Source: Fictibacillus marinisediminis
GTDB taxonomy: Bacteria > Bacillota > Bacilli > Bacillales > Fictibacillaceae
Reading direction: 5' to 3'
Assembly: GCF_023149135.1 (NCBI RefSeq)
Contig: NZ_JAIWJX010000002.1
Coordinates: 3,782,001-3,846,000, forward strand
Length of the DNA stretch: 64,000 nt
In this document: positions 44,565-52,260 of the stretch, in pieces
How the letters are laid out: each line of letters opens with the position of its first letter
Numbering within the stretch: the first letter of the stretch is position 1
Notes under the pieces: generated by a model
Databases searched by the model: none
Told to the model about the DNA's origin: nothing
What the model saw: only the letters and a program-made list of their open reading frames with translations
Position numbers and translations under genes: made by a program

Positions 44565-45590
44565 TTATTGTTCAGCTTTTATCCTTTTAACGAGATCCTC
44601 GGCCCAGTCATACTGCTTGTAGAATTCGTCGTACATTGGCTTTGCTGAATCTTCCATTTTCTTCTCAAATGCTGCATCAGGTGTTGTAAATTTCACCTTT
44701 TTCCCTGACAGGAACTTTTTATCAGCATCATAGCTTTTTTCCATCAGATCAAATTCATAATCAGCAGCGGTTTTGGATGCTTTTTCAATGATTTTTTGCT
44801 GTTTCTTGGACAGTCCATTGAAAAATTTGCTGTTGATGATGTAAATATTCGGACTGAACATGTGCTTGGATTCCAGTACATTACTCTGAACCTCATACCA
44901 GCCGGACGCCCGCAAAGTAGCTACCGGGTTATCCTGGCCATCCACCACTTTTTGTTCGAGAGCAGAAAACACTTCAGAAATCGGCATTGGTGTTACATTC
45001 ATTCCCAGCAGCTTCCCAAGCTTGATATAGTTAGGGATGTTTGGCATTCTCATCCTCAATCCCTTAAGATCATCCATGCTTTGAAGCGTCCTGTTACTGG
45101 AGAACATCCTGAACCCATTCGCGCTCCATGCCAGCGGCTTCACTCCATGCTTCTTTTCCAGGTCTTCCGTAAGCTCCTTGCCAATTGGCCCGTTCAGCAC
45201 CTTCTTGACATGCTCATAATCCTTAAACAGAAACGGCCACTCAGGCACTGCCATCTTCTCAATGTCGGACTGCATGATCAGACCGGGTATCCCCATTTCA
45301 ATCGTTCCGTTTCGTACACCGTCATAAAATTCCTTTTCAGCACCAAGCGTGCTGTTGTCATAGATCTGAACCTTCAGCGTACCTCCCGATTCCTTTTCTA
45401 CCATCGGCTTGAACTTTTCTCTCAGCGCTACGTTCTGAGGATGGTCTTTTGCAAAATAGTTGGCTATTTTGATTGTCTTTGTCTTTTCTCCTGAGGAGGA
45501 AGACGAAGACTGGCTGCCGCAGCCTGTTAATAATACGGACGATAATAAAGCTGTGCCCATTAAAATCCCTAAACTTTTTTTCAATTTCAT
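44565..45590 (-). CDS. dctP: TRAP transporter substrate-binding protein 2
   Basis: A 341-residue DctP-family lipoprotein; I use the ATG at 45590 (AAAGGA upstream), which gives the signal MGTALLSSVLLTGCGSQ. The binding domain includes STLGAEKEFYDGVRNG, GMNVTPMPISEVFSAL and DGQDNPVATL, and the ligand Arg in LRMRMPN. It is the first gene of the long leftward operon. It is clearly diverged from the 40578 protein, so the one permease may accept two different ligands. Confidence 0.9.
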   Translation of the reverse strand: MKLKKSLGILMGTALLSSVLLTGCGSQSSSSSSGEKTKTIKIANYFAKDHPQNVALREKFKPMVEKESGGTLKVQIYDNSTLGAEKEFYDGVRNGTIEMGIPGLIMQSDIEKMAVPEWPFLFKDYEHVKKVLNGPIGKELTEDLEKKHGVKPLAWSANGFRMFSSNRTLQSMDDLKGLRMRMPNIPNYIKLGKLLGMNVTPMPISEVFSALEQKVVDGQDNPVATLRASGWYEVQSNVLESKHMFSPNIYIINSKFFNGLSKKQQKIIEKASKTAADYEFDLMEKSYDADKKFLSGKKVKFTTPDAAFEKKMEDSAKPMYDEFYKQYDWAEDLVKRIKAEQ

Positions 45591-45619
45591 CGAGCTCATC
45601 CTTTCTTTTCGTTTAGTTT

Positions 45620-45633
45620 TGAAAGCGGTAACA
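45620..45633 (+). promoter_or_regulatory. cre box upstream of the TRAP/galactonate operon
   Basis: TGAAAGCGGTAACA, a full cre match, 30 bases before the dctP start. Placed between operator and gene, it would give CcpA repression of the whole operon. Confidence 0.7.
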
Positions 45634-45678
45634 TTTCGGTTCAAAAAATTTTGTATGTACGCTGGAGAAACTGAATTT

Positions 45679-45695
45679 GTTTTATATTATAAAAC
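45679..45695. promoter_or_regulatory. 17-bp palindromic operator, copy A of the TRAP operon
   Basis: GTTTTATA-T-TATAAAAC, identical to the site before kdaD; the flanks are also similar (C-C/G-TGTT...GTTATTA in both). Confidence 0.75.
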
Positions 45696-45718
45696 CCTGT
45701 TCTTGTTATTAACCGAAA

Positions 45719-45777
45719 AAAGGCATTGCTCCCTTAATGAATGTGCGATAGACGTTCTTCTCTGGGTGCAATGCCTT
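45719..45777. other. Stem-loop between two operator copies
   Basis: AAGGCATTGC-CCC pairs with GGG-GCAATGCCTT (13 pairs with one bulged T on each side) around a 30-base loop. It lies between the operators at 45679 and 45782. It may be a terminator for a short upstream transcript, a leader structure or an aid to operator looping; the rest of the 45591-46112 gap shows no gene. Confidence 0.5.
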
Positions 45778-45781
45778 AGTT

Positions 45782-45798
45782 GTTTTATAATATAAAAC
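45782..45798. promoter_or_regulatory. 17-bp palindromic operator, copy B of the TRAP operon
   Basis: GTTTTATAATATAAAAC, the exact reverse complement of the other two copies, 103 bases (about ten helical turns) from copy A. Confidence 0.75.
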
Positions 45799-45999
45799 TC
45801 TGTTCTGTATTTTCATTTCTGTGATAATCATAGTACATGGTGTCAAAGCATGTCAATTCGTTTTTTAATTTTTCTGAAAACTAATGATAATGTACTATTT
45901 TTAGTCTGGCTTTGTTAAAGCATATTGTTTATATTCTTTCCTATTGGGCATCGCATACTGATGCTTGAAAGAGACCCTCAAGTTTTTTTATACAGTAAG

Positions 46000-46041
46000 G
46001 AGTGTGATAGCTGGCGATGATAAGAGCCGGCTATCACACCC
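46000..46041. terminator. Strong inverted repeat after the lar operon
   Basis: GTGTGATAGC-GGC pairs with GCC-GCTATCACAC around a 10-base loop, 72 bases past the larC1 stop. It has no immediate T-run, so it is an atypical terminator or an mRNA-end structure. Confidence 0.5.
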
Positions 46042-46112
46042 CACTGGAAAACACCAACATTAACCAACAGAGCTTTTAGCTTAAAAGTAAGTCTCAGCCG
46101 CAATCAAGCAAA

Positions 46113-47009
46113 CTACAACTCAAATAAAATAGCACGCAGCACGTTCGGATGTTCGAAGTCTTTCCGGCCGGCACCATAACCGATCCTATCGATCGCAAGG
46201 GCAGGCATATAGCCATAATCATCTGCCAATGCCTTTAGAAAGCCAGCCCCAGTAGGTGTCGTTAATTCACCTCTTACATGAAAATCTTCAAGAGGAACCC
46301 CTCTCAGGATTTCTGCAGTAGCAGGAGCAGGAATCGGATAGAGCCCGTGAGCCATCTTCACTTTCCCGTGTCCTGTTGGTACCGGAGAAGCTGTTATTCT
46401 ATCAACCTCAAGACTTTCAAGGGCAAGGCACACGCCAATAATATCAATAATAGAGTCCATCGCACCGACTTCATGAAAATGAACCTCTCTCGGATCCATC
46501 CCATGAATCTTTCCTTCTGCCTCGGCGATCACTTCAAAGACCCTTCTGCTCCTGTCTTTTACCCGTAAAGGCAGATCACTCGTTTCAATCATCTCTAAAA
46601 TGGTGGATGCTTTTCGATGTTCATGGTCATGATGATGGTGAGTATGTACGTGATGATGGGAATGGCCGTGGCTGAGCGAATGCCCGCGGCTGTGCGAATG
46701 CCCCTGATGAGAGTGGGCATGATGGTGGGAATGGCCCTCTTCTTCATGTCCATGATCGTGTTCATGGTGATGGTCTGAGTCAGCTTGTGCCCCTACAGCC
46801 GCCAATTCAGCTTCCGTAAACTGAAGGTCCAGCAGGTTGGAGGAAATCCCCCTCTTATTGACCCGCTTTACTGCCATAGAAAACGGATCGATCGGCAAGC
46901 TCTTTAGATGCCCGGTAATATAAGCAAGATCTGCCCCCAGGTCAATGAGCGCAGACAAGGTCATGTCACCCGAAATACCATACTGGCAATCAAGATAGAG
47001 CTGTTTCAT
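46113..47009 (-). CDS. larC1: LarC N-terminal domain with long His-rich segment
   Basis: A 298-residue protein equal to the first part of nickel insertion protein LarC ([22 protein letters not shown] ... [17 protein letters not shown] ... [20 protein letters not shown]). Residues about 85-130 are an extreme His-rich stretch with repeated HSH/HGHSH units, presumably binding nickel. It stops at LRAILFEL with no C-terminal domain; that half is the separate gene at 24848. I use the ATG at 47009 (AGAGGGGGT upstream), which overlaps larB by 20 bases. Confidence 0.9.
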   Translation of the reverse strand: MKQLYLDCQYGISGDMTLSALIDLGADLAYITGHLKSLPIDPFSMAVKRVNKRGISSNLLDLQFTEAELAAVGAQADSDHHHEHDHGHEEEGHSHHHAHSHQGHSHSRGHSLSHGHSHHHVHTHHHHDHEHRKASTILEMIETSDLPLRVKDRSRRVFEVIAEAEGKIHGMDPREVHFHEVGAMDSIIDIIGVCLALESLEVDRITASPVPTGHGKVKMAHGLYPIPAPATAEILRGVPLEDFHVRGELTTPTGAGFLKALADDYGYMPALAIDRIGYGAGRKDFEHPNVLRAILFEL

Positions 47010-47685
47010 GATGAACCCCCTCTGTGGCAAGTTTAAGAATCAGCGCAGCTTGGTAGGCAGCCCCAAATCCGTTATCTATATTGACGACACTCATCCCTGA
47101 GGCACAGGAAGTCAGCATGGCGAGAAGCGGTGTCAGTCCTTGCAGATGAGCGCCATAGCCGACAGAGGTCGGAACAGCAATGACTGGCCGCTGAACCATA
47201 CCTCCTACAACACTGGGCAACGCTCCTTCCATACCCGCCACGACAATCAGCACACTGGCCTTTTTAATTTCCTCGCGATAAGCAAGCAGACGGTCGATAC
47301 CTGCGACTCCGACATCATACAGGCGGTTCACCTTGCAGCCCATCCAGTCCGCCGTGACTGCTGCTTCTTCAGCAACAGGAAGATCCGATGTTCCGGCGCA
47401 TAGAACCATCACATCACCGCCGTATTTTTCCCTCGGTGAACCATAGAGCAAAATACGTGAGACGGCGTGATAACGTGCGTCAGGGTACGCCTCTGTCAAG
47501 ATCTCTGCTTTTTCTTCTGAAAGCCTCGTCACCATCACCTTGCCATGGGTCTCAATGAGGGTTTTCATGATCTGCCGGATTTGTTCCGCCGTCTTCCCTT
47601 CTCCATAAATCACTTCAGGATAGCCCGTCCGCGTCTCACGATCAAGATCCACTTTACTGAAGCCTAAGTCTTCAAACTTTTTCAT
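46990..47685 (-). CDS. larB: Pyridinium-3,5-biscarboxylate synthase LarB
   Basis: A 231-residue PurE-like carboxylase/hydrolase that acts on nicotinic acid adenine dinucleotide to give pyridinium-3,5-biscarboxylate mononucleotide, the first step of the nickel-pincer cofactor. The C-terminal half has the PurE-like segments [14 protein letters not shown] and [15 protein letters not shown] and a Rossmann-like core. It is between larE and larC1 with a 15-base gap and a 20-base overlap. Confidence 0.93.
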   Translation of the reverse strand: MKKFEDLGFSKVDLDRETRTGYPEVIYGEGKTAEQIRQIMKTLIETHGKVMVTRLSEEKAEILTEAYPDARYHAVSRILLYGSPREKYGGDVMVLCAGTSDLPVAEEAAVTADWMGCKVNRLYDVGVAGIDRLLAYREEIKKASVLIVVAGMEGALPSVVGGMVQRPVIAVPTSVGYGAHLQGLTPLLAMLTSCASGMSVVNIDNGFGAAYQAALILKLATEGVHHETALS

Positions 47686-47700
47686 CCCATTCGCCTCCCC

Positions 47701-48516
47701 TCACGTCGTTTTTGTTTCGGCAAGGACTTTGTTCATGCTCCCGCTCTTATAGCCGGTAAGATCCATCGTCACATAGGAATAGCCGAACTCCTGCAGCTTG
47801 GAGGTAATCTCCTCATGATGCTGAAGAAGCCGCTGCATCTCATGAGGCTCCACTTCGATCCGTGCCATGTCGCCGTGAGTACGCACTCTCACCTGGCGGA
47901 TGCCGAGCGCACGGATGGCCTGCTCTGAACGGTCGATCTTCCGGAGTTTTTCCATCGTAATCTCTTCGCCATATGCAATCCGTGATGAAAGGCAGGCGAA
48001 AGAAGGCTTATCCCAGGTGGGCAGACCCATCTCTTGAGAAAGCTCACGGATTTCGCTCTTATACAGGTCCGCTTCCTGAATCGGACCCCGTATGTTATAT
48101 TCTCTTGCTGCTCTAGTGCCCGGCCGGTGTTCACCCATATCATCGGCAATAAGACCGAACGCAATATTCTCATAGCCGTGCTCATGCATGATCGGTATCA
48201 AATGCTCAAACAGGCTCTTTTTACAAAAATAACAGCGGTTGGAGGTATTCTCAGAGTAGCCTGGAATGCTCAGTTCTGACGTTTCAATGATCTGGTGCCT
48301 GGCACCGAGAATGGCGGCAAAACGTTTGGCCTCCTCCAGCTCCTCAAACGGATAGGTTTCACTGTCGGCGGTCACCGCAAGCACGTTTTCAGTGCCAAGT
48401 GTATCAAGAGCCACTTTCAGCAGGAAGGTACTGTCGACCCCTCCTGAAAAAGCAACAACAACTGTCTTCATCCCGGTTAGAATCTCTTGCAGTTTCTCAT
48501 ACTTAGCCTGCAGCAA
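47701..48516 (-). CDS. larE: Cofactor sulfur transferase LarE
   Basis: A 271-residue ATP-pyrophosphatase-type enzyme that turns the two carboxylates of the pincer precursor into thiocarboxylates. PP-loop SGGVDSTFLL is at residue 25. Cys175 in SFACLSSRI corresponds to the sacrificial Cys176 of Lactiplantibacillus LarE. In addition there is a Cys pair at 95 and 98 (RCYFCKK); the three-cysteine set is the kind thought to bind a [4Fe-4S] cluster and allow catalytic sulfur transfer. Start overlaps larA by 14 bases. Confidence 0.92.
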   Translation of the reverse strand: MLQAKYEKLQEILTGMKTVVVAFSGGVDSTFLLKVALDTLGTENVLAVTADSETYPFEELEEAKRFAAILGARHQIIETSELSIPGYSENTSNRCYFCKKSLFEHLIPIMHEHGYENIAFGLIADDMGEHRPGTRAAREYNIRGPIQEADLYKSEIRELSQEMGLPTWDKPSFACLSSRIAYGEEITMEKLRKIDRSEQAIRALGIRQVRVRTHGDMARIEVEPHEMQRLLQHHEEITSKLQEFGYSYVTMDLTGYKSGSMNKVLAETKTT

Positions 48517-49789
48517 TTGGATCCCTCCGTTCTTCTACATAGGGAATGGTAAGCGGACCGAGCGGCAATACCGCAACAGTCATATCCTGCCCGTACTTCT
48601 CCTTCAGCTCTTCAAGCGTCTCTTCGATATCATGGGTAGGCTTAAGAATTGCCCCTTTAACCTGTTCATCTGAGAGTTTTGAATAGACATACACATCTGC
48701 CCATACCTGGGTCACCGCCTGTTTTTGCACCTGCCATTGATCAAACATCTTAAACTCCGGATCATTGATCAGATCCAGCAGTGCTTGAGGCGTTTGGGCA
48801 AACTGAAAGATCTTCGAATAGTTTCCATGATCCGGCAATCCGTCTGAACATTCTGAAGCAATAATGATCGTGCCGCCTTCTTTTACAATCTTATGGGCAG
48901 CACTCATCCCCTTCACAGCCTGATACAGATTTTGATCAAGCGGATAGCCCGAATTGGAGGTAATGACGACATCAAACCGTTCTTCGCATTGGATCATGGC
49001 ATGCTCTTTTGCAAACGCACACCCTTGGTCATGCGCTTCATACAGCTCACCGGCGAACACATTCGTGATTTCCTTCTCCCTGTTTAACGTCACGTTCAGC
49101 ATGAAATGAGGTTTGCACATGCGGTTGATTTCCCGTGTCATCTCCTGAACAGGATTGTCCTCCATGTTTCCCCATGTGGAACGCGGGTCTCCGATCATCC
49201 TTGCATTATGGAACGTCATGATGGTCTCGATCCCGGCAATGCCAGGCATGATCCCTTTAGGACCGCCTGAAAAACCGGCAAAAAAGTGTGGTTCAATAAA
49301 GCCTGTAACGATGCGGAAATCAGCTTCTGCATATTCCTTGTTCAAATACACATCACAACCGAACTGACTTCTCCCCAAATTTACAAGAGAGTCTTTATCA
49401 TGGCATTGGTTGTTGATGATTCTGACATTATCCACGACCCATTCTCCAAGCATCTGAACAAATTCTTCCCTCGTCTGGTCCCTGTGCGTCCCTGTTCCGT
49501 TAATGATGACAAAGTTCTCAAGCGGCACATGCTCCAGTTCCCTGATCAGTAAAGGAACAAGCTTGTCATTCGGAGTTGGTCTCGTAATGTCACTGATGAC
49601 AATCGCCACTTTATCTGATGCTTTTACCATCTCCTTTAATGGAGGTGTACCGATCGGATGCCGCAGTGCCTCCATTAAAGCCTGCTCATCATTTTCAAGT
49701 CCCGGCAAATTGTTGGGTTCCACGATAAAAGCGGAATCAGGCAAATGAAGCGTCAGCCCTTCTTTTCCATATAACAAGGTCGATTCCAT
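48503..49789 (-). CDS. larA: LarA-type nickel-dependent 2-hydroxyacid racemase
   Basis: A 428-residue LarA. Cofactor and catalytic residues are present: His in NGTGTHRDQT (His108), His and Lys in EPHFFAGFSGGPKG (His174, Lys184). The substrate loop reads SDITRP where lactate racemase has SDHTRP, so the His is replaced by Ile. YPLDQNLYQAVKGM is typical. It is in an operon with glycerate kinase and a KdgT permease, so the substrate may be glycerate or a sugar acid rather than lactate (inference). Confidence 0.85.
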   Translation of the reverse strand: MESTLLYGKEGLTLHLPDSAFIVEPNNLPGLENDEQALMEALRHPIGTPPLKEMVKASDKVAIVISDITRPTPNDKLVPLLIRELEHVPLENFVIINGTGTHRDQTREEFVQMLGEWVVDNVRIINNQCHDKDSLVNLGRSQFGCDVYLNKEYAEADFRIVTGFIEPHFFAGFSGGPKGIMPGIAGIETIMTFHNARMIGDPRSTWGNMEDNPVQEMTREINRMCKPHFMLNVTLNREKEITNVFAGELYEAHDQGCAFAKEHAMIQCEERFDVVITSNSGYPLDQNLYQAVKGMSAAHKIVKEGGTIIIASECSDGLPDHGNYSKIFQFAQTPQALLDLINDPEFKMFDQWQVQKQAVTQVWADVYVYSKLSDEQVKGAILKPTHDIEETLEELKEKYGQDMTVAVLPLGPLTIPYVEERRDPIAAG

Positions 49790-49824
49790 TTACGCTCTCT
49801 CCTTTTGTATAGGAATGTTCTGTA

Positions 49825-50955
49825 TCAGACAGTAGTTGAAGGAACACGTTCTTCCTGGCTCGAGCCGCTCTCCAATTCAAACTTCTCTAGCCGGCCATTG
49901 ATTCCTTTTCTTCTTTGATACTTGTCCACCAAAATGACTGCGATCGGGCATAATAGAGCCGTTGTTAGGGTGGCAATCGAGATCTGTGCGGTGGCGATGT
50001 TCACAATATCCTGGTAGGACTGTGCTTCAGTGGCACTCATCATTCCCGACCCTGCGGCAACGGACGCCGCAGCAGCTATGGCTGCAGGCGTACCGGCTGC
50101 GTTCCCGGCTGTGGAAGCTTCGGATACCGGTGCGATATAGCTTTTTTCCCTGAATAATTTAAACACGAGAATGCCAGTGAATCCTGTAAGAACTGTCGTT
50201 AGAATTCCTATTGTAAGACCTGCAGTAACGACTGAAGGGTTAAAGAAACTCGCCAGGTTCATACCGGCTCCGAGTGCGAAGGCAAAGAACGGAACAGGCA
50301 GAATTTCTCCCGCCTTGAGAAAATCGCGAATATCTTCGTCCAAATTTCCGAGAATCATCCCGATCGCGATCGGCAAGAGAACCGCAATGAAAGCAATGAC
50401 TGGAAAACTGGATCCCAAAAGGCCCAATGACATTAACGTGAAAAAAGGTCCGTCGTTCAAGGAGAGCACTGCTACTGCCCCAACGTCAGAACGGTTGCCG
50501 TACTGGCCCGTGAGCGCGGCATACATTCCGCCGTTTCCATTCGTCATCGCCGCGATAATCGCCAGAGTCGATAAGCCGAACAAACCATCCATTGGATCAA
50601 AGAAGTAGCCAAACAGCAAGCCCACAGCAAGCCCGGTCAGATACTTGGAAGTAGTGAGCAGCACACCTTTTTTTAGGGCTGCGCCTCCTACACGCAAATT
50701 CATTTGGCTGCCCGCGCAAAAGAGAAAGAGGGCTATCAAGACAAGGGCACTGTCTTTAAACAGTTCCTGAGAGAATCCTCCAATCCTCAAAAACTCGTAA
50801 TAGCCTTCGGGCGTCTTTGCCACACCAAGTGATTTTAAAAATTTCATCACAGGTTGAAGATGAAGCTGATCCACCGTATTAAGCAACGCACCGAACAATA
50901 AAGGCACGACCATTAATCCGCCTGGCACTCTTTCAATCGTTTGTTTGAGTTTCAT
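49825..50955 (-). CDS. kdgT: 2-Keto-3-deoxygluconate permease family
   Basis: A 376-residue membrane protein with about ten segments. N-terminal IERVPGGLMVVPLLFGALLN, IIAAMTNGNGGMYAALTGQYG and AGNAAGTPAAIAAA are KdgT signatures. It may import 2-keto-3-deoxygluconate or a related acid by proton symport. It overlaps glxK by 23 bases and precedes larA by 35 bases. Ends in a charged cytosolic tail. Confidence 0.87.
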   Translation of the reverse strand: MKLKQTIERVPGGLMVVPLLFGALLNTVDQLHLQPVMKFLKSLGVAKTPEGYYEFLRIGGFSQELFKDSALVLIALFLFCAGSQMNLRVGGAALKKGVLLTTSKYLTGLAVGLLFGYFFDPMDGLFGLSTLAIIAAMTNGNGGMYAALTGQYGNRSDVGAVAVLSLNDGPFFTLMSLGLLGSSFPVIAFIAVLLPIAIGMILGNLDEDIRDFLKAGEILPVPFFAFALGAGMNLASFFNPSVVTAGLTIGILTTVLTGFTGILVFKLFREKSYIAPVSEASTAGNAAGTPAAIAAAASVAAGSGMMSATEAQSYQDIVNIATAQISIATLTTALLCPIAVILVDKYQRRKGINGRLEKFELESGSSQEERVPSTTV

Positions 50956-52117
50956 AGTGTAAAACCCCGCTTTCCGTTTTTTTATTGCACTGTATAAACG
51001 TTCTTACGAGCTGTTCTGCACTATACTCCAGTAATTGAGGCGCACGCTGCATCGCCTCCTCGAGTGTTAATGGCTGCTGGATCATACTTGTAATACTGAT
51101 CACTCCGTATTGATAGAGAATTTCAATCCCTTCTCCGACAGAACCGGCAAGAATCATCGTTGGAACTCCGCTTTCTTTGGCCCGCTGTGCCACACCCATC
51201 GGCGTTTTTCCTGAAGCGGTCTGAAAATCAACTCTTCCTTCACCTGTAATGACGAGGTCTGATCCATCCAGTGCCTGCGGCAAACCGGCATACTCTGTGA
51301 CGACGTCCACTCCCCTTTTCATCTTTGCCGGAAAGAAAGCTTGGAACGCGCCGCCGATCCCGCCTGCTGCTCCGGCACCGGGCATTTCATGAAGCCTGAT
51401 TCCTGTCGCTTGCTCCACCTTATTTCCCCAGTGGACCATGTTGTTATCGAGTAGTTTCATCATCTCTTCTGTCGCCCCCTTTTGCGGGCCGAAAACAGCA
51501 GATGCGCCTTCCTTGCCGACCAGCGGATTTTGTACGTCTGAGGCAATCAGAAAGGAGCATTCTTTCACTCTCGGGTCGAACCCGGACAAGTCTATTTCTT
51601 TTATGTTATGAAGCTCACCGCCTCCGAACGGAACAACTTGTCCGCTATCATCCAGCAGCTCTAAACCTAGGGCTTGGAGCATTCCCGCTCCGCCGTCATT
51701 CGTAGCGGATCCTCCGATCGCCAATACAAAAGAACGAAAACCATCATCGAGCCCCTGTTTGATCAATTGTCCCGTGCCATATGTAGTTGCTGTCAGAGGA
51801 TTAAGCTCTTCAGGAGAAACAAGGCACAGGCCTGAGGCAGATGCCATCTCAATCACACAAGTCTTTTGATCTCCCAATATGCCATATTCAGCACTAATCT
51901 CACTGTGAAGAGGACCGGTTACCCGAACCGATTTTTTCCTTCCACCCGTTGCAGCAACCAAGGTATCCATCGTCCCTTCACCCCCGTCAGCTGCCGGCAC
52001 AAGAATGGTCTGGATCGTGGAATCGGCTTTCTTCACTCCCCGTTCTATGGCTTCCGCTGCCTCTACCGCTGTCAAGCTTCCTTTATAGGAATCGGGAGCG
52101 ATCACAATTTTCATCAT
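50933..52117 (-). CDS. glxK: Glycerate 2-kinase (GarK/GlxK type)
   Basis: A 394-residue type-1 glycerate kinase. N-terminal MKIVIAPDSYKGSLTA, PAADGGEGTMDTLVAA, AIGGSATNDGGAGMLQALG and DLVITGEGRVDFQT are diagnostic. It makes 2-phosphoglycerate from D-glycerate using ATP. First gene of glxK-kdgT-larA-larE-larB-larC1 and divergent from the CdaR-type regulator, as in other bacilli where such regulators control glycerate/glycolate use. Confidence 0.92.
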   Translation of the reverse strand: MMKIVIAPDSYKGSLTAVEAAEAIERGVKKADSTIQTILVPAADGGEGTMDTLVAATGGRKKSVRVTGPLHSEISAEYGILGDQKTCVIEMASASGLCLVSPEELNPLTATTYGTGQLIKQGLDDGFRSFVLAIGGSATNDGGAGMLQALGLELLDDSGQVVPFGGGELHNIKEIDLSGFDPRVKECSFLIASDVQNPLVGKEGASAVFGPQKGATEEMMKLLDNNMVHWGNKVEQATGIRLHEMPGAGAAGGIGGAFQAFFPAKMKRGVDVVTEYAGLPQALDGSDLVITGEGRVDFQTASGKTPMGVAQRAKESGVPTMILAGSVGEGIEILYQYGVISITSMIQQPLTLEEAMQRAPQLLEYSAEQLVRTFIQCNKKTESGVLHYETQTND

Positions 52118-52260
52118 TAGAACCCCTTCCTGAGAAAACGTTTCAGTTTCCAGTTTTTTATATTATACTTGTCTGAAAATTAGAAATCTATGGTCGAAAC
52201 AACTATAATATCAGGTAAAAAACTTTGTATTTTTGTAGGATTCTAACAAAGGAGGCCGTA

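Noticed and set aside
52136..52150. cre box upstream of glxK (AAAACGTTTCA region)
   Set aside because: The spacing between TG, CG and CA does not fit the 14-base cre consensus.
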